Source of the DNA: Carettochelys insculpta
Taxonomy: Eukaryota; Chordata; Testudines; Carettochelyidae
Direction: 5' to 3'
Assembly: GCF_033958435.1 (NCBI RefSeq)
Contig: NC_134138.1
Location: 29,728,598-29,792,597, forward strand
DNA length: 64,000 nucleotides
Below the pieces are notes generated by a model. The model did not search any database. It had not been told where the DNA came from and saw only the letters and a list, made by a program, of their open reading frames with translations. Below are positions 34,626 through 44,519 of this stretch, in pieces. How positions within the stretch are numbered: the stretch's first letter is position 1; each line of letters begins with the position of its first letter. Made by a program: the position numbers and the translations under genes.

Positions 34626-35794
34626 ACCAGTTTCACTGCTGCAGACAGGTTCTGATTAGCATCTGTGTTAACTGGCAAGTCCTTTTCTTTCTTGTAAATT
34701 GGGAAAACATGGAGCTGGAAAGTACATAAGCTGTGTGTCAGCAGACTCAGGAAGACAATGCTGTGCTGGAGACATTCAGTTCAGAGTTTTTTGTAATGAT
34801 AAGAACCGGGATTTTTTATTTTGGATGAGGCTCACATTCTGCAGATGTTGATGGCGTTCACCCTGGAAGGCTTTTGGTTCATTGGGGGAGGACATTTTTC
34901 AGTCTTAATTAATAAATAATAATAATTAGTACTAGTGTTTACGTAATATAGTACAATAATACTTTTAGCAATACATAACTTGTTGACTCTGAGGTTCATT
35001 TGTCCAAGCTAGTGGATTGTTCTTTAGGCAGAGTGTGGACTTCTAAGATGTACTCCGACTCTGATAGACTGGAAGTCCTGTCTGTGTTCTACCTCAGATA
35101 GGTTTGTACACAGAAATCATCAGCTCCAATTTTTCTTCTGTGTTTTTCCTTTTTTCTATGTGGCCAGTGGACCACACCTCAGGCTGCAACAAGGAGGAGT
35201 GCAATTCAGGCACTGCAAGCAGTTTGGGACCCCACTGTAAGCTTTCTGTTTTTCTTTTCATTATTTTCCCCCACCCCCACTCCCCACCCACCCACCCACA
35301 AACACTCACTCTCTGTGATAAATTTTCTGCTCATTGGACTATCCTCTTCAAATGCCATGCAATGAAATAAGAGCTCAGACCATTTTTTTTTTTGCAGTCT
35401 ATGGATAAAGAAAAGCCTCAGAAAGCCATGGCTATGGAGCTATGGACTTCTTGGTACAGGTTAGACAGTGCATCTTGAGGTTTCCCTTCTTCCAGCTTTA
35501 TCTTGGCTCCACAAATGAGCCTCTTCGGATTCACAGATCTAGACAAATCCAGATTGCAACTCTGTCAATTATAATAACTTCTGCTTTGGGTTATGACTGT
35601 GGTTCTGGAGTCAAGTCCAGTGCTAGAGACTTTCATGGGGAAAGTAGCAGATTCTAGTAGAGGCTATGGCTTTGTAGCCTTTCTGCTTTCAATTTGTAAA
35701 TTGTCCTCTAAAATACTAATTATACCAGGTTCTTTTATGAATTCTTTTGTCATAAAATTTCTGAGTCCTTCACAAACATGAATGAATGAAGGCT
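34626..35794. other. No recognised gene; one exon-like interval
   Basis: Unrecognised AT-rich sequence. The interval 35168-35236 is preceded by a pyrimidine-rich tract ending in AG and followed by GTAAGC. It is treated in the findings. Confidence 0.4.
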
Positions 35795-35900
35795 TGCAAC
35801 AACCCTGTGAGAAATGGGTAGCTATGCCCATTATACAGATGACTTATAGCTCACGCATAGCAAGTTAATGACTGAGCTAAGAATAGATTGCCGGAGTCCT
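35795..35900 (-). mobile_element. MIR-like SINE, reverse, cut by hAT insertion
   Basis: The pieces GCAACAACCCTGTGAGAAAT, GCCCATTATACAGATGA, AAGTTAATGACTGAGCTAAG and GATTGCCGGAGTCCTGAC follow a reversed MIR-type SINE. The hAT MITE at 35904 begins directly after the last piece, so it may have inserted into or beside the MIR. Confidence 0.6.
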
Positions 35901-35903
35901 GAC

Positions 35904-36083
35904 AAATGTCCCCTCTAATTGTTTCCATCCATGGTCAGTAAATTTTTATGTGCACCAATGTATGGGCGAATATGCACTTTCAGTAGAAATAAAAACCTAG
36001 CTGTGGGTGCTCTGCTAAACAGTTGGGTGGCATTTGGACCTCTCTTGAATGGTTGCTCAAGCACACAGCTTCAGAGAATGCTG
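35904..36083 (-). mobile_element. hAT-like MITE, opposite orientation to 6241 copy
   Basis: Reversed relative of 6241-6421. The left end here (ATGTCCCCTCTAATTGTTTC then CATCCATG) matches the complement of that copy's right end. The right end (ACACAGCTTCAGAGAATGCTG) matches the complement of its left end. Both copies are about 180 bp. Flanking octamers GTCCTGAC (35896-35903) and GTCCTGTC (36084-36091) match at 7 of 8 positions, a good hAT-type duplication. Confidence 0.8.
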
Positions 36084-36091
36084 GTCCTGTC

Positions 36092-37293
36092 TTCAGTCCA
36101 CATCCTGTGATAACTACAAAACAAGTAAGCAGCCTTGGATGGTCAACATTTTTTTCCGTTGTCCTGACAAACAAAAAGTTGGTTGTTTGTTTTTTAATTT
36201 GACCGAGCTAATGTTATTATGAAGGGTGTATTTTTCACCTGTCAAGAGATCTAGAATAACTGGTAGCTCTCAGTGTCCATTATGGAATGTTAGTTGCTTG
36301 TCCTTCATTTCCTTCTGGAAGTCCAAATCTGTGAGTATGTTTTCTGGTATTTTGACAGTTCAGTATTTTGACAGTAACCTACAATGTGCATGAAACATTT
36401 GAGCTGTTTTCTTTCATTTAGCCTCGGTTCTTTTCTGAGCACAGCAGGGGAAAAACATAATTAGTTTTGGACAGCTTAGGCTGGAGGTGTTACCTAAAAA
36501 TCCTACTCCAACTCCATCTGAAATTGAGCAGTTCTGAAGATCTAGCTGTATAATATCTCCATTTTGCTGGAGGGCCACACATAGACTTTGTAAGCTTACC
36601 CCAGCCATTTTGATCTGAAGCTTTTATGTGAGGCTTACTACAAGGCTACAGACATTCCAGTTAGAACTCAGGTTGTCATCACCTTGAGCAGCTTCATGAA
36701 AAAGGAGCATTGAGAGGAGAGAGGGGATTCAGTGTATGAGTTCTGAAAGGTTTTTTGTGGAATTTGACTGTCTATGGGTTGAAAGCACGGGCTGAAAGCC
36801 CAACGCTCTAACATTCCTATTCTTTTGATGACCTATAAGAGGCCAAGAAGGATTTTAAGGGATGTCTGGGAGAAGGATTCACATGATGCTTTGCAGTTAA
36901 GATAGAGCTGTCTAATGAAGAATGGAATTTTATTGTGCAGAAACCCTTAACCTATTTTAAAAGATGTTGTAAGATATATTTATATCATATACCGACTGCA
37001 AGATGTTAGAAGATGATATTATTTAAATGAAGGCATAAGCCCAGCCTTGCCACTAGGTAGTGAGACAGTTGGAAAGCTGCAATGGAACAAAGAATTTTGA
37101 AAATAGCCTAAGATAAGAAAGTGTGTATCAAATAGAAAAATCATGTAAGGACCTGAATCATGCAAAGCAAAGGTAACGGGTATAATTGCCCCTAAATCAT
37201 AAAGGACGTAAGTCTATTGGCAGACTGGATGCAGGCTGTCAGAAATTACAGAGAAGTCTTGTCTTCTACAGCTGTTGGTCATGTATGCCTCAT
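36092..37293. other. No gene seen
   Basis: Unrecognised AT-rich sequence with no clear repeat or coding frame. Confidence 0.5.
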
Positions 37294-37296
37294 TGT

Positions 37297-38006
37297 AGCT
37301 GTGTCTACACGTGCACGCTACTTCGAAGTAGCGGCACTAACTTCGAAATAGCACCCGTCGCGGCTACACGCATCGGGCGCTATTTCGAAGTTAACTTCGA
37401 CGTTAGGCGGCGAGACGTCGAAGTCGCTAACCTCATGAGGGGATCGGAATAGCGCCCTACTTCGACGTTCAACGTCGAAGTAGGGACCATGTAGACGATC
37501 CGCGTCCCGCAACGTCGAAATTGTGTGGTCCTCCATGGCAGCCATCAGCTGGGGGGTTGAGAGATGCTGTCTCTCCAGCCCGTGCGGGGCTCTATGGTCA
37601 CCGTGTGCAGCAGCCCTTAGCCCGGGGCTTCTGGCTGCTGCTGCTGCAGCGGGGGATTCATGCTGCATGCACAGGGTCTGCAACTCGTTGTCGGCTCTGT
37701 GTATCTTGTGCTGTTTAGTGCAAGTGTGTCTGGGAGGGGCCCTTTAAGGGAGCGGCTGGCTGTTGAGTCCGCCCTGTGACCCTGTCTGCAGCTGTGCCTG
37801 GCACCCTTATTTCGATGTGTGCTACTGTGGCGTGTAGACGTTCCCTCGCTGCGCCTATTTCGATGTGGTGCTGCGCAACGTCAATGTTGAACATTGACGT
37901 TGCCGCCCTGGAGGACGTGTAGACGTTATTCATCGAAATAGCCTATTTCGATGTCACCACATCAAAATAGGCTACTTCGATGTAGGCTTTACGTGTAGAC
38001 GTAGCC
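37297..38006. mobile_element. CpG-rich palindromic MITE, longest family copy (710 bp)
   Basis: Ends AGCTGTGTCTACACGTGCAC and TACGTGTAGACGTAGCC, flanked by TGT on both sides (37294-37296 and 38007-38009). The subterminal regions are dense in small perfect palindromes: 37318-37331 (CTACTTCGAAGTAG), 37455-37485 (15-bp arms around one base) and 37931-37953 (11-bp arms around one base, CATCGAAATAG). Unlike the other copies it keeps many intact CpG and TTCGAA sites, a sign of recent insertion. The middle (about 37530-37800) is GC-rich and not palindromic. Reading frames here (for example 37318-37683 -) are by-products of the repeats. Confidence 0.88.
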
Positions 38007-38009
38007 TGT

Positions 38010-39058
38010 ATGTGCTGTCTTTACTATCTCTTTGGTTAATAAATCCAATCAAAAGTGACTTATCCTAGGTCTGTTGTTGTTACTAATCTGAACCAGAGAG
38101 ATCACATCTCAGCAAACATTTAATCATGATTAAAATTCCTGCCAAATATAGAAGAATGTCAGATTATTGATGATTGATTATGAATACCTTGAATGCTGCC
38201 CTCAGACCAAGCCATTATGGAGATGAACCACAGAATATGGAAATGTATTTTGTGGTATTTTTTAGTGGCCGAGGGGGTATTGTTCTGGATTAGAAAAAAC
38301 AAACATATACTAGATCCAAATATTCAGAGGTGTGATTTCTTCTTGGTATATCTGTAACATTATAAAAATAATGCTTGAATTAACTCTCTCTCAGCAACTG
38401 GAAAGACATGTGCTTGCTGGGTATTTAATGTCTGAGTTATTTAAAAGTGGAATAACTTGGGTTTGTGATAGGTAAGCTGTCAAGGGCTTATGTCTTTATT
38501 GGTAAATGTAGGTAAACATTGACTTAAACCTACACACACAAACAAATAAAAACTATTTTGGTTGATAAATATCAAATTTAGAGACTGTCAAAGTAAGATA
38601 AATGCTTACTGAGGTTTGATTTAAGGATATCTATTTTGTACGTTTTTGACATTTTGATTGTGTTTACCTGTTAGAAAGCTTTAACCTTCTGATTTTTTGA
38701 ATCTTAGCAAATACTGATTAATTATTGGCTCCCCCCCAGCGTTGACACCCTCATAAGTCCTGCACTTTGGAAAATTTAAATTGATAAAAATGGTATTTTT
38801 CCTTAAAAATACACATTTATGTTATCTATCAAAATGTCTTTTAAAAAATCAGTCTGCTGTGCCTATGTATAGGTTTTCATTCTAGCCTCTGAACAAACAA
38901 GCCAGGATCTGACTTAAAATGAGGAGAATGCCACAGGTGCTCAGTTAAGGGTAGCTGCTTTTAAAGTTCCATTTGACCTTCATGGGATTCAAGCTAGTGT
39001 TCCTCCAGTCAGTGCTTGTTTACCAGGTATATGTTTACATTAGCGCTCTTGGGAGAAT
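38010..39058. other. No gene seen
   Basis: AT-rich sequence with no recognisable gene or transposon. Confidence 0.5.
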
Positions 39059-39090
39059 GGGGAGGGGAGGGGAGGGGAGGGGAGGGGAGG
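39059..39090 (+). repeat. (GGGGA)n microsatellite
   Basis: About six units of GGGGA/GGAGG. Runs of four Gs at regular spacing could form a G-quadruplex. Confidence 0.9.
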
Positions 39091-39226
39091 TTGTAGTGTG
39101 GTGAAAATTCAGCTTTCTGAAGTCTTGAAAAACAGACTTTGCAACCAGCTGTAGAGTTTATAAAGGAGTTCTTTGGGGATGGAAACAAAGAGTTCTTTCC
39201 ATTTCACAGGCATGAAACAAAATACA

Positions 39227-39661
39227 GGCCGTGGCCACGCTAGCCCCTCCTTTCGGAAGGGCTATGGAATTGTGGCACTTTGGTATACGCTAATGAGGTG
39301 CTCCCATGACTATGCAGTGCCTCATTAGCATAATGGCAGCCGCACGCACTTCAAAACTGCTGGTTTCGAAATGCACACCACCCATGTAGCCGGGGGCTTT
39401 TTGAAGCAGGTCCCTGATTTCAAAAGCCCCTTATTCCCGTCTGGTTTTGGGAAGAAGGGGCTTTTGAAATCAGGGAGGTCATTTCAAAAGGCCCCTGGCT
39501 ACACAGGCGGTGTGCGTTTTGAAACTGGCAGTTTCGAAGGATGCATGACTGCCATTATGCTAATGAGGTGCTACATATTTGTGGAAGCGTCTCATTAGCA
39601 TATTCCAAAGTGCCACGATGCCATAGCCCTTCCAAAAGGAGGGGCTAGTGTGGCCATAGCA
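39227..39661. mobile_element. Palindromic MITE, best-preserved foldback copy
   Basis: Ends GGCCGTGGCCACGCTAGCCC and GGGGCTAGTGTGGCCATAGC. ACA flanks both sides (39224-39226, 39662-39664) if the last terminal base is taken as changed. Arms run inward to CCCCTTATTCCCGTCTGG / GGGAAGAAGGGGC near 39425-39455. Each arm has its own CTAATGAGGTGC...TGCCTCATTAG hairpin (about 39290-39330 and 39555-39600). It is the reference for the truncated copy at 18390. No coding capacity. Confidence 0.88.
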
Positions 39662-39844
39662 ACAGTGTTGTACCAAAAGACAAGTTTTTGAAGGGTTTTT
39701 AATAATGAGGTGGTGGTGGTGTGTTTTTTTTTTTTTTTAAGCTCTTTAGTTTCCTAACCAACAGGATTAATACATAAGAAACCTCCCAAGTTGATCAAGT
39801 TCTTTTATAAAGAAATTCTAAACTGTGTTAAAGTCCGACTGTAA

Positions 39845-39960
39845 TGAAACAAATGGTGGAAAATGAGGCACAGGAAAGCCAAATAATGTGCCTCAACTCA
39901 CAGGAAATTCATGGCAGAGCACAGAATAAAACTTTTATCTTTTAGCTACAAGGCTCTTCC
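39845..39960 (-). mobile_element. MIR-like SINE fragment, reverse
   Basis: Blocks GGAAAATGAGGCACAGGAAA, CCAAATAATGTGCCTCAACTC and ATGGCAGAGCACAGAATAAA are similar to the reverse complement of a MIR-type SINE. Diverged. Confidence 0.5.
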
Positions 39961-39964
39961 CTTG

Positions 39965-40725
39965 ATTAAGAGACTGTTTAGTGCACAATGTCCCTGGAAG
40001 CTTTCGATAGGTGTTTATCGAAAGGGCTGTTATCTAATTGAGCCTTATAACAAATAATACTGATATTTTCAGCCATATTCTTTATTATCTGGATTTTCAG
40101 TGAACTGAAAAGAGTGAGTTTTTCTGGAAATGGTTGAGCAAGTTCCAAAATATGATTTCGTGTTAGTCTCTTTCAAGAGAGGGTATATCTTGGATCCAAA
40201 ATAAACTGTAAACTTGCCGTGCGCAAATTAAAGCTACAGAAATTTATTAAAATGTTCAAAAACTAGTCATTTAAATGGTCTTACACAGTTCCACAAAAAA
40301 GAGGATAACGGACAGTTCTGTTTACAAGTGCAGGCTCAGTGCCTCATTGTGCCCAGACTGCTGCTGCCCAGTATACTGCATAAGGTCAGATTGTCATTGC
40401 ACCTCTAAAAATGCGAACTCAGCAACTGGCTTTGTGAGTAAACAGGAAGCTAGACATGCAAAATAGCCAGTTTAGGCATGCAAATGTCTGTGCACACATG
40501 CAAATACAGGCGCCCGTAAATACTGAATTTGCATTAGGCCAGAGCACAGAATATTCAGAGCATGTTAATGAGTTTTAAAGAAATTTTAAATGCCAGGACT
40601 AATTCCTGAAAATAATGGAACAATTATGAGGCTGATGAATAAAATGTTTAGTTGGGTAATTAAAAAAAAAAAAAAGAGAGATTTGGCTGTGTAGACTGAC
40701 TGCTTGTGATGCTTAACTCGAGAAC
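39965..40725. other. No gene seen
   Basis: AT-rich sequence. No recognisable coding or repeat structure apart from a short A run near 40661. Confidence 0.5.
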
Positions 40726-40733
40726 ATCTAGAC

Positions 40734-41009
40734 CAGGGGTCAACAACCTTTCTGAGGCAGCCTGCTGAAATTTGACCTTTTGACCTCGATGCATGGTTTG
40801 AGAGCCAGTGATACTTTTTAAAGTCACTAATAGTCCTATTTACAACAGCCTCATTAATAAATAAATTAAGATGCAGAGCTTTACTGTTTCTGTGGTGGTT
40901 GGTAGCATTAGATGGTCTTTTGTTAATTCACAGGTGGCATGGCTTTCAACAAGCACCTGGCTGCAAGGGGGAGGAGGGGCAGGGTGAGCTTCTGGGATTG
41001 CTGACCCCG
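40734..41009. mobile_element. hAT-like MITE with 8-bp TSD
   Basis: Ends CAGGGGTCAACAACCTTT and GGATTGCTGACCCCG are inverted relatives of the common 'CAGGGGTCGGCAACC' hAT type. Flanking octamers ATCTAGAC (40726-40733) and GTCTAGAC (41010-41017) match at 7 of 8 positions. The 276-bp interior has no reading frame of note. Confidence 0.85.
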
Positions 41010-41104
41010 GTCTAGACTTTAAATCTAGGAGTTTAGAAATTTGGATTTACTCCTCTACCATACACTCATTTTTGCAAGTTTCTTAATCTTTAAGCAATAA
41101 ATAA

Positions 41105-41300
41105 ATAATGCCTAGTCTCTCATATAGTGCTTTTCATCACTGGATTTCTAAATGCTTTACAAAGGAGGATGGTATTGTCACCCCCATTTTATAGATGGAG
41201 AAACAGTCTCGGGGCAAAGTGACACGATCATGGTCCCCCAACAGTACAATAGCAGAGTTGGAAATAGCTTTCAGGTCTTCCGGAGTCCCAGGCTTGTCCT
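41105..41300 (-). mobile_element. MIR-like SINE, reverse
   Basis: The plus strand reads TTGTCACCCCCATTTTATAG, ATGGAGAAACAGTCTCGGGG, AAAGTGACACGATCATGGTC, TAGCAGAGTTGGAAATAG and TCCGGAGTCCCAGGCTTGTC. This is the expected order for a reversed MIR-type SINE. Confidence 0.75.
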
Positions 41301-41341
41301 GTATACTAGCCTGAATTCTTTAATATTTATAAAACACTTTT

Positions 41342-41771
41342 GGCCGTGTCTGCACTAGCCCAAAACTTCAAAATGGCCATGCAAATGGCCATTTTGAAGA
41401 TTGCTAATGAAGCGCTGAAATAAATATTCAGTGCCTCATTAGCATGCCGGCAACCGTGGCACTTCGAAATTGCCACAGCTCACTGCCGTGCGGCTCGTCC
41501 AGATGGGTCTCCTTTTCGAAAGGACCCTGGCAACTTCGAAATCCCCTTATTCCTAACAGCTGAGAAGGGGATTTCGAAGTTGCCGGGGTCCTTTTGAAAA
41601 GGAACCCCATCTAGATGAGCCGTGCGGCGGCGAGCTGCAGCAATTTTGGAGTGCTGCAGCTGCTGACATGCTAATGAGGCACTGAATATGTATTTCAGCG
41701 CTTCATTAGTAAACTTCAAAATGGTCATGTGCATGGCCATTTTGAAGTTTTGGGCTAGTGTAGATGTAACC
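41342..41771. mobile_element. Palindromic MITE, TTT duplication
   Basis: Ends GGCCGTGTCTGCACTAGCCC and GGGCTAGTGTAGATGTAACC, flanked by TTT (41339-41341 and 41772-41774). Arms pair around 41550-41560 (CCTTATTCC...). Both arms include CTTCAAAATGG / CCATTTTGAAG and CATTAGCAT-type hairpins. It directly follows the MIR-like SINE at 41105. Confidence 0.85.
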
Positions 41772-41774
41772 TTT

Positions 41775-43403
41775 GAGAGCCTCAGACAAGATCACACAAT
41801 GAAGTACAAAATGTTTTTGTTAACAGCAAAGAAGCAATAGCAAAACCAGTATACCAGTGTGTAGTGCTGTTGTGTTCATCTTTAGCTGATTTCCAATTAA
41901 TGATTCATTCTACTTTTTATTATTTGAAAAACGAAAAAAAACCCACCCTGTTGTCCATGCTATGTATTTAAATATTGGAAAAAATATAATTATAAAATTC
42001 TAAGTTCTCTCTGAGTTTTGTAATGACAAAAGAGCATTTGTAATCATTAAATGCCTCCTTCAGTGCTTCAATAAATTGAACAGAAATACAGATGTTCTTT
42101 GGGCTTTTTTTTAAACTGTCGATCTGGTAAGATGTATAGAAACTTTTACAAAATGTGCAAGTAAGAGTGTGCAACCAGACCTAGTGGTAGATGCTTAAAT
42201 GTTATTGTCCACCATTCATGCTATCAGAAGGAAACTTGAATTTGCTGACTCTAATTATGTACAGTCTGCACCAAGGTTAACCCTGTGCTGCCATTTGATA
42301 CCCCTTTCTAATGAGAAGAGTTAAAGCTGGAGTGGAATACACTATAATTGCTAGGGCATTGCTTTTGACAATAAGGAGACCTGTCTTAAGTGTAATACCA
42401 GACACTGTCTGCACCGTTTTCCTAGTAGAGGAAAAAAAGTATTCCTGGAGGAAGTTCAGTTTGTGTGTACATGATAAGGCAGATGGATGTCACTCACACA
42501 TGCACATATCTTTCCATGAATGGGCTAGTGATATGGCCACAATTCAATACATGTTCAAGGACCCTAAGCCTGTTGCCTCCTATTTGTGGGTGAGTACCTG
42601 AAGTTATTGGACTTCACAGGAGTTTTGATCAGCCTGTGAAAGTGGCTCTCAACCCTTTGTGCTACAAGCAGGAAGTTTTGGGACTGTCTCTTGTGCCATA
42701 TGTTTTGGAACATGTCCGCCCCCATCTGCTCATTAAGAAGAGGAGCCAGCAAAGTCTGTTCGTACCTCTGGCTGAGAACCTGTGGTCTAAAATACTAATG
42801 GTCCCTCTGGATAGGGCGGTGACGATTCAATAGAATTATGTTTTAAATAGATGAATCTGCAAAGCCCAGTCTTTCTCATGGTCTCTTTCTATAGATATTT
42901 GTTGAACACTCTGAGCATTATTTTCACAACATACACCCCATTTTATTATTATGTTCCATCTTTAAGTGTTCTTCTCCTTTTGCCTAAAATGTGGGCCATG
43001 TCTTCACAACCCACTGGTTTGACAGGCACAGTGGTTGGTGTAATCACGCCTAGTTGATACAATAAGTTTGCTACCAAGTGCTCTCCTGTTGGCTTTGCTA
43101 CCCCACAAAATGAGAAGAGCAAGCAGAGTCGAGGGGAGAGTGTCAGCTGTCGACTTACCCAAGTGACGATACCATGGTAAAGCAGACCTAATTGCATCAC
43201 CTTCAGCTATGTTACTCATGTAGCTGAAGTTGTTTAACTTAGGGTGGTAGGCTGCAGTAGTGTAGACAAGTCTGTTTGCTTCATTTTGCTCGTGTTGCAG
43301 TCTCAAGTTGCAGCAGCCTCATAAGAGAACTGAAAAAGCCATATGGTAGGAAGAGGTTACCTGGGTTCTCTCTTCTGTGAAATCAGTCTTAACCAAAATC
43401 CTC
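41775..43403. other. No gene seen; possible foldback near 43010-43300
   Basis: Unrecognised. The end GGCTGCAGTAGTGTAGACA near 43250-43268 looks like a 'GTCTACAC' transposon terminus, but the matching left end was not found. Confidence 0.35.
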
Positions 43404-43414
43404 CATCACTGTTA

Positions 43415-43558
43415 TCAGAGGGGTAGCCGTGTTAGACTGTATCCGCAAAAACAATAAGTCCTGTGGCACTTTATAAACTATCAGACATATTGAAGCATAA
43501 GCTTTCGTGGACAATATGTCTGTTAGCCTATAAGGTGCCACAGGCCATCTCATCATTT
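43415..43558. mobile_element. Penelope-like terminal-repeat insertion with 11-bp TSD
   Basis: The insert opens TCAGAGGGGTAGCCGTGTTA, continues GTCCTGTGGCACTTTATAAA and GCATAAGCTTTCGTGG, then turns back with CAATATGTCTGTTAGCCTAT and AAGGTGCCACAGG. It is a partial foldback of the Penelope-like terminal repeat. The 11-mer CATCACTGTTA lies on both sides (43404-43414 and 43559-43569), a perfect target-site duplication. Nothing in the 144 bp is coding. Confidence 0.88.
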
Positions 43559-44159
43559 CATCACTGTTAGTTCAGCTCGTAGTGAACATGAGACTTCTGG
43601 TCCCTTGCCTCACTACAAAGTGACTGTTAGCTGGAAACTTCTTTCACAAATCTCTGATGAGCCAGGCTCAAATGCCCTGAAAGTATCCAAATGTGGCACA
43701 AGTCGGAATATTTTGTTCTTTTAGTTAATAAAAAAAATTAACTGTAGGTTATTCATTGTTTCCTTTCCTTTGAGCAACATTTCTTCACAGAAAACCGGTT
43801 ACTGTTTCATACTTTTTGTTTTTTGCACCACTACAAATCAGATACCTCAAGGGACACTGCTCACCAAGGGACTTCCTGGCAGTATTTTCTGTATATATGT
43901 ATTTTTCAGATCCTGTGGGGATTAGGTGCTTCAACATTAATATTTAATGTTGTTTATTCCTGCTTGCCAGTGCTGCTCCTTTCCACTAGTCACTGCATGT
44001 TACAGGAAGTTTACTTGTATTGTACGTTATTTAAGGCATGAGGAAGTTGTTTTGGGGGTTTTGTTGTGTTCTGGGAAGAGATTTGCTGTGACTGGCTGAC
44101 CTTGGGAGAACAGCCACTCTGCAGTCATGGTGTAACTCTTCAGAGACTGTGATCTAGTT

Positions 44160-44500
44160 ACTGGAGCACAAGAGCCTGGATTCCTAGGTTACGCTCCTCA
44201 CCCTGTCAGTGACCATGGCTGTGTAACCTTGGACAAGTCACTTAATCTCTGAGCTTTATGTTACTCCTCTGTAAATCACTTATTATTTCTAGACTAGGAG
44301 AGAGAGGATGGTTTAGTGGATAAAACATGGATTGGGGATCCAGGTTTTGTTCTGAGGTGCATGCTTAATTTCGTTCCTTTATGCTTGAGCTTTTTTTTTT
44401 ATTTATATACAACATGCATATATTAATGTGGATAGCACTTACCTCACAGGGGTATTGAAAGTATAACTAATGTTTGAAAGGAGTGCTGAGATTCTTGGAT
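44160..44500 (+). mobile_element. MIR-like SINE(s)
   Basis: The first part has GAGCCTGGATTCCTAGGTTA, CCATGGCTGTGTAACCTTGG and ACAAGTCACTTAATCTCTGA, in MIR order. A second stretch (44290-44500) restarts with GGATGGTTTAGTGGATAAAA and later GATAGCACTTACCTCACAGG. There may be two fragments, or one copy with an insertion. Confidence 0.65.
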
Positions 44501-44519
44501 GTTCAAATGCAAGTGTGAA

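Noticed and set aside
37455..37485. Perfect hairpin as a rho-independent terminator
   Set aside because: No T run follows, and this is vertebrate transposon DNA where such a terminator has no role.
37318..37747. Reading frames up to 121 codons on both strands
   Set aside because: They lie inside the CpG-rich palindromic transposon at 37297-38006 and follow its repeats.
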